Assembly: GCA_050953285.1 (NCBI GenBank)
Contig: JBMNMK010000001.1
Coordinates: forward strand, 248,001 to 312,000
Length of the DNA stretch: 64,000 nucleotides
Source of the DNA: Olsenella_K sp050953285
GTDB lineage: Bacteria; Actinomycetota; Coriobacteriia; Coriobacteriales; Atopobiaceae
Direction: 5' to 3'
Notes under the pieces: generated by a model
The model's database searches: none
The model's input: only the letters and a program-made list of their open reading frames with translations
Told to the model about the DNA's origin: nothing
Shown: positions 14,243-23,297 of the stretch, in pieces
Numbering within the stretch: the stretch's first letter is position 1
Layout: each line of letters starts with the position of its first letter
Program-made: the position numbers and the translations under genes

Positions 14243-14455
14243 ATGGGCTACTCAGAGCTGTTGAGCAAGGGTGCGACACCGACTGAGGTTCGAACGTTCC
14301 TTTCCGAGGGGGACTCGACGGCGATAACCATACGCATCCCCCGTAACCTCAAGGAGGCGACCGCCGAGGCCGCCGAGCTGCACGGCATGAGCTTCTCCGC
14401 TTACATACGCTCTTGCCTCATGGCGGAGCTGTCGAGGGCGGTGGACGACCAGTGA
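14243..14455 (+). CDS. Ribbon-helix-helix regulator heading the defence operon
   Basis: 70 residues from the ATG at 14243 (GGCGGAGG ahead). The C-terminal half, STAITIRIPRNLKEATAEAA then LHGMSFSAYIRSCLMAEL, is a classic ribbon-helix-helix: a beta strand of alternating polar residues and two helices. It is fused by a GTGA overlap to the helicase gene. It probably binds the promoter region as an autorepressor, a plausible way to delay restriction after transfer into a new host until modification is complete (inference). Confidence 0.75.
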   Translation: MGYSELLSKGATPTEVRTFLSEGDSTAITIRIPRNLKEATAEAAELHGMSFSAYIRSCLMAELSRAVDDQ

Positions 14456-17400
14456 CGGGTCCCGACTTCTTTGACAACCGCTCGAGAATCCTCAAGGATG
14501 ACCTGGTTGCACGCCTCCGTTCGGGGGATCGTCTCGCGGTTGCCGCCGCTTACTTCTCCATATACGGATACCAGGAGCTCAGGAATCAGCTCGACGGCCT
14601 GGAGGGGATGCGATTCCTCTACACGGCGCCGACCTTCCTGCAGGCGAAGGCAGACAAAAAGGCGCGCGAGTTCTACATCCCGCGCCTCGGCCGCGAGCGC
14701 GGTGTTGCCGGCACCGACCTCGAGATTCGCCTGCGGAACGAGCTCACCCAGAGGGCGATTGCCCGCGAGTGCGCCGACTGGATTCGCTCGAAGGCAAACT
14801 TCCGCTCTCTGCGCCAGGAGCAGGCGATGCCTCCCTTCATGGCCGTCGAGTCGGGCGGGGACTCCTACGTCTACCAGAACGTCGAGGGCATCACAGCGAC
14901 GGCGATAGGTGCCGAGCCCGGGAGCTCTCCCTTCACCATGATTCCACGCCAAGGGGCCGAGGTTGCCCGTGAGTACCTGCGACTCTTCGACCAGGCGTGG
15001 GCCGACGAAGCGGCAACCGAGGACGTCACCGAGCAGGTCGTCGACTCCATCTCGACCATGTATAGGGAGAACGCCCCAGAGCTCGTCTACTACAAGGCGC
15101 TGCACGAGATCTTCTCCGAGTTCCTGGCAAACGTGGACGAGGACGACCTGCCCAAGGAGGCGGCGGGGTTCCGCGACTCCAAGGTATGGGGGATGCTCTA
15201 TGACTTCCAGCGCGACGCGGCCCTTGCCATCATCAACAAGCTCGAGACCTACAACGGCTGCATCCTTGCCGACTCCGTGGGCCTCGGCAAGACGTTCACG
15301 GCCCTCGCGGTCATCAAGTACTACGAGGCCCGCAACCGCAACGTGCTCGTCCTCTGCCCCAAAAAACTATCCAACAACTGGATGACCTACCGCAACAACC
15401 AGACGAACAACCCCATCGCGGATGACCGTCTGCGCTACGACGTGCTCTTCCACACCGACCTCTCCCGCGAGCGCGGCACCTCGGAGGGCGGCCTCGACCT
15501 GGCGACCGTCCGCTGGGAGAACTACGACCTCGTGGTCATCGACGAGTCCCACAACTTCCGCAACGGCGGCGACTCCGCCCTGGAGGGCAAGGAGAACCGC
15601 TACCAGAAGCTCATGAACAAGGTCATCGGCACCGGCATCAAGACGCGCGTGCTCATGCTCTCAGCGACGCCCGTCAACAACCGCTTCCGCGACCTCCAGA
15701 ACCAGCTCGAGCTCGCCTACCGCGGCTCCGACGTCGACTGGCGCGAGGAGATCGGGCTCAGGAACGACGTGAGGACCACCTTCAGGCAAGCCCAGGGTGC
15801 CTACGCCGCGTGGGCGAAGCTCCCGCCCGAGGAGCGCACCACGACGGAGCTCATGGGAAGGCTCGACCCCGACTTCTTCAAGCTCCTCGACCAGGTGACG
15901 GTTGCCCGCAGCCGCAGCCAGATAGTGCGCTACTACGACGCGTCAGCAATAGGCCCGTTCCCCGCGCGGAGGGAGCCGGTGTCGGTGCGCCCCGCGCTCT
16001 CAACCTCACCCGCGGTCGGGAGCTTCTCGCAGATCGCCGACGCGCTCGACAGGCTCCTGCTGGCCAACTACATACCATCGCTATACATACAGCCCTCGCG
16101 CCTGCGCAAGTACCAGGAGCAGGGCAACCTCTCGCTCACCGGCCGCGAGACGGGCGTGCGTCGCCTCATGGCCGTGAACCTCCTCAAGCGCCTGGAGAGC
16201 TGCGTCGAGTCGTTCCGGCTCACGCTGGGCAAGGTGAGGTCTTCGGTGGCCGAGCGCATAGCCCTCGTGGACGAGTACGAGAAGGCCCCGACGAGGGGCC
16301 ATCGAGGCGTCTCCGACCTCTATGCGGCGGACCTCGACGCGGACGACGAGGGCGCGGCCGACTTCATCGTTGGCAAGGCCGAGGTGGCCCTCGAGGACAT
16401 GGACTGGATCCGCTGGCGAGACGACATGCGCGCCGACCTCTCGGTGCTCGACGAGATAGCGGGCATGGTGCGCGCCGCGGACCCAGCGCATGACGCGAAG
16501 CTCCTGGAGCTCAGGCGCGTCGTGCGCGAGAAGGCGACGAGCCCCTTCAACTCCGGCAACCGCAAGCTCCTCGTGTTCACCGCGTTCACCGACACGGCCG
16601 AGTACCTCTACGAGAACCTCGGGGGATGGGCGAGGTCGGAGCTCGGCCTCGAGTGCGCCATCGTGACGGGTGACGGATGCAAGGCGACCGTCAGGGGCAT
16701 CCCCTCCGACACGCAGTCGGTGCTCTCCTGCTTCTCGCCCGTATCGAAAGACCGCGCGCTGGTGGCTCCTAGGCTCGAGGGCAGGGACGTCGACATCCTC
16801 ATCGCCACGGACTGCATCTCCGAGGGACAGAACCTCCAGGACTGCGACTGCGTGGTCAACTACGACATCCACTGGAACCCGGTGCGCATCGTGCAGCGCT
16901 TCGGTCGCGTCGACCGCATCGGATCGACCAACCCCTCCATCCAGCTCGTCAACTTCTGGCCGGACGTCGAGCTCGACGAGTACATAAACCTCAAGGGGCG
17001 CGTCGAGACGCGCATGCGCATAACCGTGATGACCTCGACGGGCGACGACGACCTCGTGAACCCCGAGGAGACCGGCGACCTCGTCTACAGGCGCCGCCAA
17101 CTCGAGCAGATGCTCTCCGAGGTCGTCGACCTCGAGGACGTCTCGGGCGGAGTCTCCATCACCGACCTCGGTCTCGACGAGTTCAGGACCGACCTCGTCG
17201 CCTGGTCGAAGTCACATGGCGACGCCGACCTGCCCCCGCACGGCGTGCACGCGGTCGTGGTGGGAGACCAACCCGGCACCATCTTCGTGATGCGAAACGT
17301 CAACCAGGGCGTGAACGTCAGCAGGGCGAACCGCCTCCACCCGTTCTACCTCGTCTATGTCGACGAGGAGGGAACAGTCGTCCACGGGCAGCTCGACGCC

Positions 17401-17673
17401 CGGGACACGCTCTCCGCCATGCGCGCGCTCTGTCGCGGCAAGGCGGAGCCGGACCTCGGGCTCTGTGCGCTCTTCAACAGGAGGACGAGGGACGGACGTG
17501 ACATGCGGGAGCCCACGAGGCTCCTTCGAGCGGCCGTGGGGTCGATCGTGGAGACCGACCAGGCGTCGGTCGTCGACAGCTTCTTCGGCGGCGGAGCCTC
17601 CCTCATAGGTGAGCGCGGCGCCGTCAAGGGCATCGACGACTTCGAGCTGCTTTGCTTCCTGGTGGTGGTCTAG
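14452..17673 (+). CDS. SNF2/DEAD-type helicase with N-terminal PLD-like domain
   Basis: 1073 residues from a GTG at 14452 overlapping the regulator stop. The first 180 residues (RLRSGDRLAVAAAYFSIYG start) match the phospholipase-D-like domain often fused to such helicases. Walker A is ADSVGLGKTF near residue 273, Walker B DESHNFRNG near 364, motif III LSATPVNNR near 405, and motif VI QRFGRVDRIGS near 815, so the motor is complete. It should translocate on double-stranded DNA. Its gene ends with TAG immediately before the GTG of the DUF4391 gene. In other genomes this helicase and DUF4391 accompany type III Mod and Res genes (general knowledge), as here. Confidence 0.85.
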   Translation: MTGPDFFDNRSRILKDDLVARLRSGDRLAVAAAYFSIYGYQELRNQLDGLEGMRFLYTAPTFLQAKADKKAREFYIPRLGRERGVAGTDLEIRLRNELTQRAIARECADWIRSKANFRSLRQEQAMPPFMAVESGGDSYVYQNVEGITATAIGAEPGSSPFTMIPRQGAEVAREYLRLFDQAWADEAATEDVTEQVVDSISTMYRENAPELVYYKALHEIFSEFLANVDEDDLPKEAAGFRDSKVWGMLYDFQRDAALAIINKLETYNGCILADSVGLGKTFTALAVIKYYEARNRNVLVLCPKKLSNNWMTYRNNQTNNPIADDRLRYDVLFHTDLSRERGTSEGGLDLATVRWENYDLVVIDESHNFRNGGDSALEGKENRYQKLMNKVIGTGIKTRVLMLSATPVNNRFRDLQNQLELAYRGSDVDWREEIGLRNDVRTTFRQAQGAYAAWAKLPPEERTTTELMGRLDPDFFKLLDQVTVARSRSQIVRYYDASAIGPFPARREPVSVRPALSTSPAVGSFSQIADALDRLLLANYIPSLYIQPSRLRKYQEQGNLSLTGRETGVRRLMAVNLLKRLESCVESFRLTLGKVRSSVAERIALVDEYEKAPTRGHRGVSDLYAADLDADDEGAADFIVGKAEVALEDMDWIRWRDDMRADLSVLDEIAGMVRAADPAHDAKLLELRRVVREKATSPFNSGNRKLLVFTAFTDTAEYLYENLGGWARSELGLECAIVTGDGCKATVRGIPSDTQSVLSCFSPVSKDRALVAPRLEGRDVDILIATDCISEGQNLQDCDCVVNYDIHWNPVRIVQRFGRVDRIGSTNPSIQLVNFWPDVELDEYINLKGRVETRMRITVMTSTGDDDLVNPEETGDLVYRRRQLEQMLSEVVDLEDVSGGVSITDLGLDEFRTDLVAWSKSHGDADLPPHGVHAVVVGDQPGTIFVMRNVNQGVNVSRANRLHPFYLVYVDEEGTVVHGQLDARDTLSAMRALCRGKAEPDLGLCALFNRRTRDGRDMREPTRLLRAAVGSIVETDQASVVDSFFGGGASLIGERGAVKGIDDFELLCFLVVV

Positions 17674-18273
17674 GTGCTTGGGCTGCCGTCGACAACCGAG
17701 GTCTCGCAGCGCATCCCCAAGGAGGCGTTCTACCGCAATATGGATCTCGATGCGAGGACGAGGGAGCAATTCGTGTCCGGCGTGGACCGTATAGTGGTGA
17801 GGAACGCCATCAGGCCCGACACCGCCAACATCGCCTCCGGAGAGCGCGTGCGGGAGATTCTCGTGGTGGAGGTCACACCGAAGGCGGGCGAGGTGCCCGA
17901 GGCGGTCGCGCAGACGGTCCTCAGGGCGAATCCGAACCCCATGGTGGTGACCGACGGGTCCACGGGGAGGGTTTGGGCGAGGTCTACGGGCAGGACGGTG
18001 ACTTCAGACGGCCTCGCGACGCTCAGTCTCGCAGGGCCGACTATGGATGAGGCATGGGACTCCATCCTCGCCCAGGTCGCCTTCCGCGAGGAGGACGGCA
18101 GGGACGTCGGCGCGCGCCTTGAGCGCAGGGAGGCCATCGAGTTGCTGGAGCGCGAGGTTGAGACGCTTGACAGGAGGTGCCGCAGGGAGCGGCAGATAGC
18201 GCGGAGGAACGAGCTGTTCGTTCAGTTGCGGAGGAAGCAGGCCGAGCTTGCGGCCCTAAAGGAGGAAGCGTGA
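17674..18273 (+). CDS. DUF4391-family protein
   Basis: 199 residues starting at GTG 17674, no spacing from the helicase stop. The start LGLPSTTEVSQRIPKEAFYRN is the DUF4391 signature (MLGLPxSTEVxxxIPKxxFY), and the C-terminal third is a coiled coil rich in Arg, Glu and Lys (about residues 145-199). The biochemical role is unknown; the family is known mainly from gene neighbourhoods with helicase and type III restriction genes. It overlaps the Mod gene by GTGA. It may be a subunit that links helicase and Mod/Res. Confidence 0.8.
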   Translation: MLGLPSTTEVSQRIPKEAFYRNMDLDARTREQFVSGVDRIVVRNAIRPDTANIASGERVREILVVEVTPKAGEVPEAVAQTVLRANPNPMVVTDGSTGRVWARSTGRTVTSDGLATLSLAGPTMDEAWDSILAQVAFREEDGRDVGARLERREAIELLEREVETLDRRCRRERQIARRNELFVQLRRKQAELAALKEEA

Positions 18274-20177
18274 TAGAGAAGATCGAGAGGCGGACGCCAG
18301 ATCTGACGGATGAGCTGGTGGACAAGCTCGCAGAGCTCATGCCTGACATCGTGACCGAGGCCCTCGATGCTGAGGGCAACGTGGTGCGTTCGGTAGACTT
18401 CGACACCCTCAGGGAGAACCTCACCGGCTCGGTCGCCGACGGCCGCCGCGAGCGCTACCAGTTCACGTGGCCAGGCAAGGCCAAGGCTCGCCTCGAGGCC
18501 CGCACGCCCACGGCAAAGACCATGCGGCCCTGTCCGGAGAAGTCGGTCGACTGGGACACCACCCAGAACCTCTACGTCGAGGGCGACAACCTCGAGGCGC
18601 TGAAGATCATGCGCGAGACGTACGCGGGCAAGGTCAAGCTCATCTACATCGACCCGCCCTACAACACGGGCCACGACTTCATCTACGACGACGACTTCGC
18701 TGAGACGCACGCCGAGTACGCCGCCTCGAGTGGCGAGTTCGACGAGGAGGGCGGGCGCCTGGTCGCCAACCCTGAGTCCAACGGCCGCTTCCACTCCGAC
18801 TGGTGCAGCATGATGTATCCGAGGCTGCTCCTCGCCCGCGACCTGCTCTCGCCCGACGGCGCCATCTTCATCTCGATAGACGACGGTGAGTCAAAGAACC
18901 TCAGGGCGATTTGCGATGAGGTGTTTGGAGGGACGAACTTCAAGAGCGATATCTCTTGGCAGAAGAGGTACACGCGGAGCAACAACACAGTGGACTTCAC
19001 TACCGTCATCGAGCACGTGCTTGTCTATTCAAAGGGAGATGGGTTCCAGGTGAACCTGCTTCCAAGGACCTCTGATGCGGACGATAGATATACGAACCCA
19101 GACCATGATCCTCGGGGTCCGTGGAAAGGGAAGTCGTTCCTCAATCCCGCCACTCCTGCTCAACGACCAAACCTGTGCTATCCGATTGTTAACCCAAATA
19201 CTGGGGTTGAGACGAATCCGACTACGCATGCCTGGCGCGTATCAAAAACCGAGTTCGAGAGGCTCAGAGGTGAAGGACTCCTGTATTGGGGTGTAGACGG
19301 TAACAGCCCAGTTCCATCTATCAAGATGTTCCTGTCCGAGGCACGAGGGCTAACTCCCATCAACTATTGGGCACATGACTATGCAGGCAACACCGATCAA
19401 GGTGGCTCAGAGGTTCAGCAGCTCATGGGGAAGAAGTACTTCGACTTTCCCAAGCCGACGCTCATGATGAGGAGGGTCCTCGAGCACGGCTCGGAAAAGG
19501 ATTCCATAGTCCTCGACTTCTTCTCCGGCTCCGGATCGATGGCAGACGCCGTCATGCAGCAGAATGCTGAGGACGGCGGGAGCCGCAAGTTCATCATGGT
19601 ACAGATACCCGAGTCGTGTGGAGAGAAGTCAGAGGCCATCATGGATGGCTATGAGACGATTTGCGATCTCGGCGAGGAGCGCATCCGCAGGGCCGCGGCG
19701 AAAGTACGCGCAGAGATTGAGGAGTCAAACAGGCAACTCCATCTTGGCGAGGAGCCAAAGCCCCTCCCCGACCTCGGCTTCCGGGTCCTCCGCGTCGGGG
19801 ACTCCGTCCTGCGGGACGTCCACGCCGACCCGGCCTCCACGGGCCAGGCGACCCTCCTCGACCTCATCGACAACATGGAGGAGGGGGCGACGCCGCTCGA
19901 CCTGCTCTTCCAGGTGCTCCCGAAGTTCCGCATCCCGTACTCGTGCTCCATCGAGGAGCGCGAGGTCGACGGCCGCACGGTCCTCGACGTCAACGGGGGG
20001 CAGCTCCTCGCGTGCTTCGACGAGGACGTATCCACCGCGACCATCGAGGCCATCGCGAAGGCCCGCCCGCTCTACGCGGTCTTCCGCGACGCCTCCTTCT
20101 CGGACGACTCGGCGGTGGCCAACCTCGAGGAGCTCTTCAAGACCTTCAGCCCGGACACGATCCGACGCGTGATATAG
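18270..20177 (+). CDS. mod: Type III restriction-modification Mod subunit (N6-adenine methyltransferase)
   Basis: 635 residues from GTG 18270 in a GTGA overlap. Beta-class order: catalytic DPPYNTGHDF near residue 128, then a variable target-recognition part, then the SAM site LDFFSGSGSMADAV near residue 415. It methylates adenine in one strand of an asymmetric site and gives Res its specificity. Bases from about 18,890 to 19,440, which encode the target-recognition region, are visibly poorer in GC and differ in codon choice from both flanks, a sign of replacement by recombination. Nine bases separate it from res. Confidence 0.92.
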   Translation: MIEKIERRTPDLTDELVDKLAELMPDIVTEALDAEGNVVRSVDFDTLRENLTGSVADGRRERYQFTWPGKAKARLEARTPTAKTMRPCPEKSVDWDTTQNLYVEGDNLEALKIMRETYAGKVKLIYIDPPYNTGHDFIYDDDFAETHAEYAASSGEFDEEGGRLVANPESNGRFHSDWCSMMYPRLLLARDLLSPDGAIFISIDDGESKNLRAICDEVFGGTNFKSDISWQKRYTRSNNTVDFTTVIEHVLVYSKGDGFQVNLLPRTSDADDRYTNPDHDPRGPWKGKSFLNPATPAQRPNLCYPIVNPNTGVETNPTTHAWRVSKTEFERLRGEGLLYWGVDGNSPVPSIKMFLSEARGLTPINYWAHDYAGNTDQGGSEVQQLMGKKYFDFPKPTLMMRRVLEHGSEKDSIVLDFFSGSGSMADAVMQQNAEDGGSRKFIMVQIPESCGEKSEAIMDGYETICDLGEERIRRAAAKVRAEIEESNRQLHLGEEPKPLPDLGFRVLRVGDSVLRDVHADPASTGQATLLDLIDNMEEGATPLDLLFQVLPKFRIPYSCSIEEREVDGRTVLDVNGGQLLACFDEDVSTATIEAIAKARPLYAVFRDASFSDDSAVANLEELFKTFSPDTIRRVI

Positions 20178-20186
20178 GAGCCGACA

Positions 20187-23100
20187 ATGCAGTTCAGGTT
20201 CAAGATCCAGCAGTACCAGACCGACGCCGCGCTGGCGGTGACGGACGTCTTCTCCGGGCAGCCGAACACTGGCAATGCCGTGTACTTGCGCGACGTCGGC
20301 TCTTGGCAGATGCAGTCCCTCTTCGACTTGCAGGGAGAGATGTCCGAGGGCTACGGCAACGCGAAGGTAGTACTCAGCCAGCAGCAGCTCCTCGACAACC
20401 TGCGCAAGGTGCAGCGTCGTGGCAGGGTCCAGGAGTCCGCTTCGCTCACCAAGGGACCGGGGGCCGTTTCCCTCGACGTCGAGATGGAGACCGGCACTGG
20501 CAAGACCTACGTCTACACGCGTACGATGTTCGAGCTCAACCGCCTCTACGGATGGAGCAAGTTCATCGTCGTGGTGCCCTCCATCGCCATCCGCGAGGGC
20601 GTGTTCAAGAGCCTCCAGGCGACCGAGCAGCACTTCTACGAGCAGTACGGCAAGGCCATCCGCTATTTCGTTTACAACAGCGCGCGCCTGAATGAGCTGG
20701 ACGCCTACTCGCAGAGCCCGGACATCTGCTGCATGGTCATCAACATGCAGGCGTTCAACACCTCCATGAAGGAGGGCGGCCGCTCCAAGGAGGCGCGCAT
20801 CATCTTCACCGAGCGCGACGAGTTCGGCAGCCGCAGGCCCATCGACGTCATCGCCGCCAACCGCCCCATCGTCATCATGGACGAGCCCCAGAAGATGGGC
20901 GGCAAGGCGACGCAGGAGGGCGTCGCGCGCTTCAAGCCCCTCTTCGTGCTCAACTACTCCGCAACTCACAAGGTCAGGCACGACTGCGTCTACGTGCTGG
21001 ACGCCCTCGACGCGTTCAACCAGCGCTTGGTCAAGCGCATCGAGGTGAAGGGCTTCGAGCTCAGGAACATGCGGGGTACGGACGGCTACCTGTACCTGCA
21101 GGACATCCGAGTGTACAAGGACCGAGCCCCGGAGGCCGTCATCGAGTACAAGCGGCTCAACGCCTCCGGCACCGTGAGCAAGCGGGTGGGCACGTTCCGC
21201 GAGCACGACAGCATCTACACCGCCTCGGGTGAGCTCGAGGCATACCGCGGGCTGGACGTGGCGGAGGTCGTGCCCGACCAGAACGGCTTCCTGGGATACG
21301 TCCGCTTCGCCAGCGACTCGGTTGAACTGAACCTCGCCAGGGGCGACGTGTACGGCGACTCCGAGGAGCGCGACATCCGCCGCGTGCAGATCCGCGAGAC
21401 CATCCGCAGCCACCTCGAGAAGGAGGAGGCGCTCTTCGCCCGTGGGATCAAGTGCCTCTCGCTCTTCTTCATCGACGAGGTGGCCAAGTACCGCTCCTAC
21501 GACGAGGACAGCGAGGAGGTGCCCGGCGAGTACTGCCGCGTGTTCGACGAGGAGTACGAGCGAGCCGTCCGCGAGGTGCTCGAGGGCCAGATCGAGCTCA
21601 CACCGGGCTACCACGACTACCTGCGCTCCATCGAGACCGCGAGGACGCGCAACGCCTACTTCGCCATCGACAAGAAGGGCCATCTCTCCGACCCGAAGCT
21701 CAAGCGCGGCAGCGACGAGTCCGACGACGAGAGCGCCTACGAGCTCATCCTGCGCGACAAGGAGAGGCTGCTCTCCTTCGAGGAACCCACGCGATTCATC
21801 TTCTCCCACTCGGCGCTCCGCGAGGGCTGGGACAACCCCAACGTCTTCCAGATCTGCACGCTCAAGCAGTCGGGGTCCGAGACCAGCAAGCGCCAGGAGG
21901 TGGGGCGCGGCATGCGCCTGTGCGTGAACCAGGAGGGCGAGCGCCAGGACCTCGATGCCCTCGGCGAGACCGAGGTGCAGCAGGTCAACATGCTCACCGT
22001 CGTCGCCTCGGAGAGCTACACGGACTTCGTGAACGCCCTGCAGGCGGACATCCGCGAGGACCTCCGCGAGAGGCCCAAGCGCGTCACCGAGGACCTGTTC
22101 CGGGGGCTCACGGTGCAGTACGACCAGGAGGCGACCTACACCTTCACGCCGCAGGACGCCAAGGACATCGTCTGGGCCCTCACGGTAAACCGCCTCATCG
22201 ACCGCGATGGGATGCCCACCGACAAGTTCCGCAAGGAGGGGCTCGAGGGGCTCTCGGACGGGGACCTGGGCGAGCACCTCGACGGGATGCTCACACAGAT
22301 CGCAGCCGTGGTCGCGAGCGTCTACGACGCGCATGCGCTCGACGGCATCGTCACCAACGGACTCGAAGGCAAGGTCAGGAGCAACCCGCTCAACGCCAAC
22401 TTCGGACGCGAGGAGTTCCAGGCGCTCTGGAGGACGATCAACGCAAAGCACGCCTATACGGTGAGCTTCGACGACGAGGAGCTGCGGGGCAAGGCAGTCG
22501 AGCGCATCGACGCAGACCTGGTGGTCGGGCGTACGGCCTACACGCTCACCACTGGCTTCCAGCGTGGGCTGCAATCCCGCGAGGCGCTCGCGAACAGGGA
22601 CGCCTTCGAGCGGACGGGGCACGAGACGCACGAAGTGGGGGCAGAGGACACGTCGGTCACCTACGACCTCCTCGGCGAGGTGGCACAGGCAGCCACCATC
22701 ACCAGGAGGAGTGCCGCGCACATTCTCTCGCGAATCAGGCCGGACAAGTTCGCCCTGTTCCGCGAGAACCCCGAGGAGTTCATCGCCAGGGTGGCGAAGC
22801 TCATCCGCGAGGCGAAGGCGACGATGGTGGTCGATCACATCACCTACCACCGCCTGGAAGATCGCTACGACTCGGACATCTTCACCGAGCGCATGCCGGA
22901 GAACATGTCGAGGGCGCTGCAGCCCGTGAAGGCGATCCAGGACTATGTCTTCTGGGACTCCGAGGGAGAGCGCGATTTCGCGAATGACCTCGACTCCGCG
23001 AAGGAGGTCGTGGTCTACGCGAAGCTGCCGAGGACGTTCCAGATTCCCACGCCTGTGGGCAACTACGCGCCCGACTGGGCAATCGCCTTCGAGGAGGGGA

Positions 23101-23288
23101 GCGTCCGGCACGTGTTCTTCGTGGCGGAGACCAAGGGCTCGATGGACAGCCTTACGCTGCGCCCCATCGAGGAAGCCAAGATCGCCTGCGCCAAGAAGCT
23201 CTTCAACGAGCTCTCGACGGAGGACGTGCGTTATCACGAGGTGCATGACTACCAGGATCTGCTGAACGTGATCGGAAGCATGGAATAG
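20187..23288 (+). CDS. res: Type III restriction-modification Res subunit (helicase-nuclease)
   Basis: 1033 residues, usual for Res. Walker A METGTGKTYVYTR near residue 100, Walker B IVIMDEPQKMG near 231, motif VI-like KRQEVGRGMRLC near 572. The C-terminal PD-(D/E)XK nuclease is intact: YAPDWAIAF then FFVAETKGS near residues 960-980. With Mod it cuts DNA 25-27 bases from unmethylated sites after ATP-driven sliding (known for the family). No frameshift or lost motif is seen, so the system should be active. Confidence 0.92.
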   Translation: MQFRFKIQQYQTDAALAVTDVFSGQPNTGNAVYLRDVGSWQMQSLFDLQGEMSEGYGNAKVVLSQQQLLDNLRKVQRRGRVQESASLTKGPGAVSLDVEMETGTGKTYVYTRTMFELNRLYGWSKFIVVVPSIAIREGVFKSLQATEQHFYEQYGKAIRYFVYNSARLNELDAYSQSPDICCMVINMQAFNTSMKEGGRSKEARIIFTERDEFGSRRPIDVIAANRPIVIMDEPQKMGGKATQEGVARFKPLFVLNYSATHKVRHDCVYVLDALDAFNQRLVKRIEVKGFELRNMRGTDGYLYLQDIRVYKDRAPEAVIEYKRLNASGTVSKRVGTFREHDSIYTASGELEAYRGLDVAEVVPDQNGFLGYVRFASDSVELNLARGDVYGDSEERDIRRVQIRETIRSHLEKEEALFARGIKCLSLFFIDEVAKYRSYDEDSEEVPGEYCRVFDEEYERAVREVLEGQIELTPGYHDYLRSIETARTRNAYFAIDKKGHLSDPKLKRGSDESDDESAYELILRDKERLLSFEEPTRFIFSHSALREGWDNPNVFQICTLKQSGSETSKRQEVGRGMRLCVNQEGERQDLDALGETEVQQVNMLTVVASESYTDFVNALQADIREDLRERPKRVTEDLFRGLTVQYDQEATYTFTPQDAKDIVWALTVNRLIDRDGMPTDKFRKEGLEGLSDGDLGEHLDGMLTQIAAVVASVYDAHALDGIVTNGLEGKVRSNPLNANFGREEFQALWRTINAKHAYTVSFDDEELRGKAVERIDADLVVGRTAYTLTTGFQRGLQSREALANRDAFERTGHETHEVGAEDTSVTYDLLGEVAQAATITRRSAAHILSRIRPDKFALFRENPEEFIARVAKLIREAKATMVVDHITYHRLEDRYDSDIFTERMPENMSRALQPVKAIQDYVFWDSEGERDFANDLDSAKEVVVYAKLPRTFQIPTPVGNYAPDWAIAFEEGSVRHVFFVAETKGSMDSLTLRPIEEAKIACAKKLFNELSTEDVRYHEVHDYQDLLNVIGSME

Positions 23289-23297
23289 GAGACGGTT

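Noticed and set aside
18270..23288. BREX or DISARM system
   Set aside because: No pglZ, brxC or brxL, and no drmA/drmB pair; methyltransferase and nuclease are those of type III restriction.
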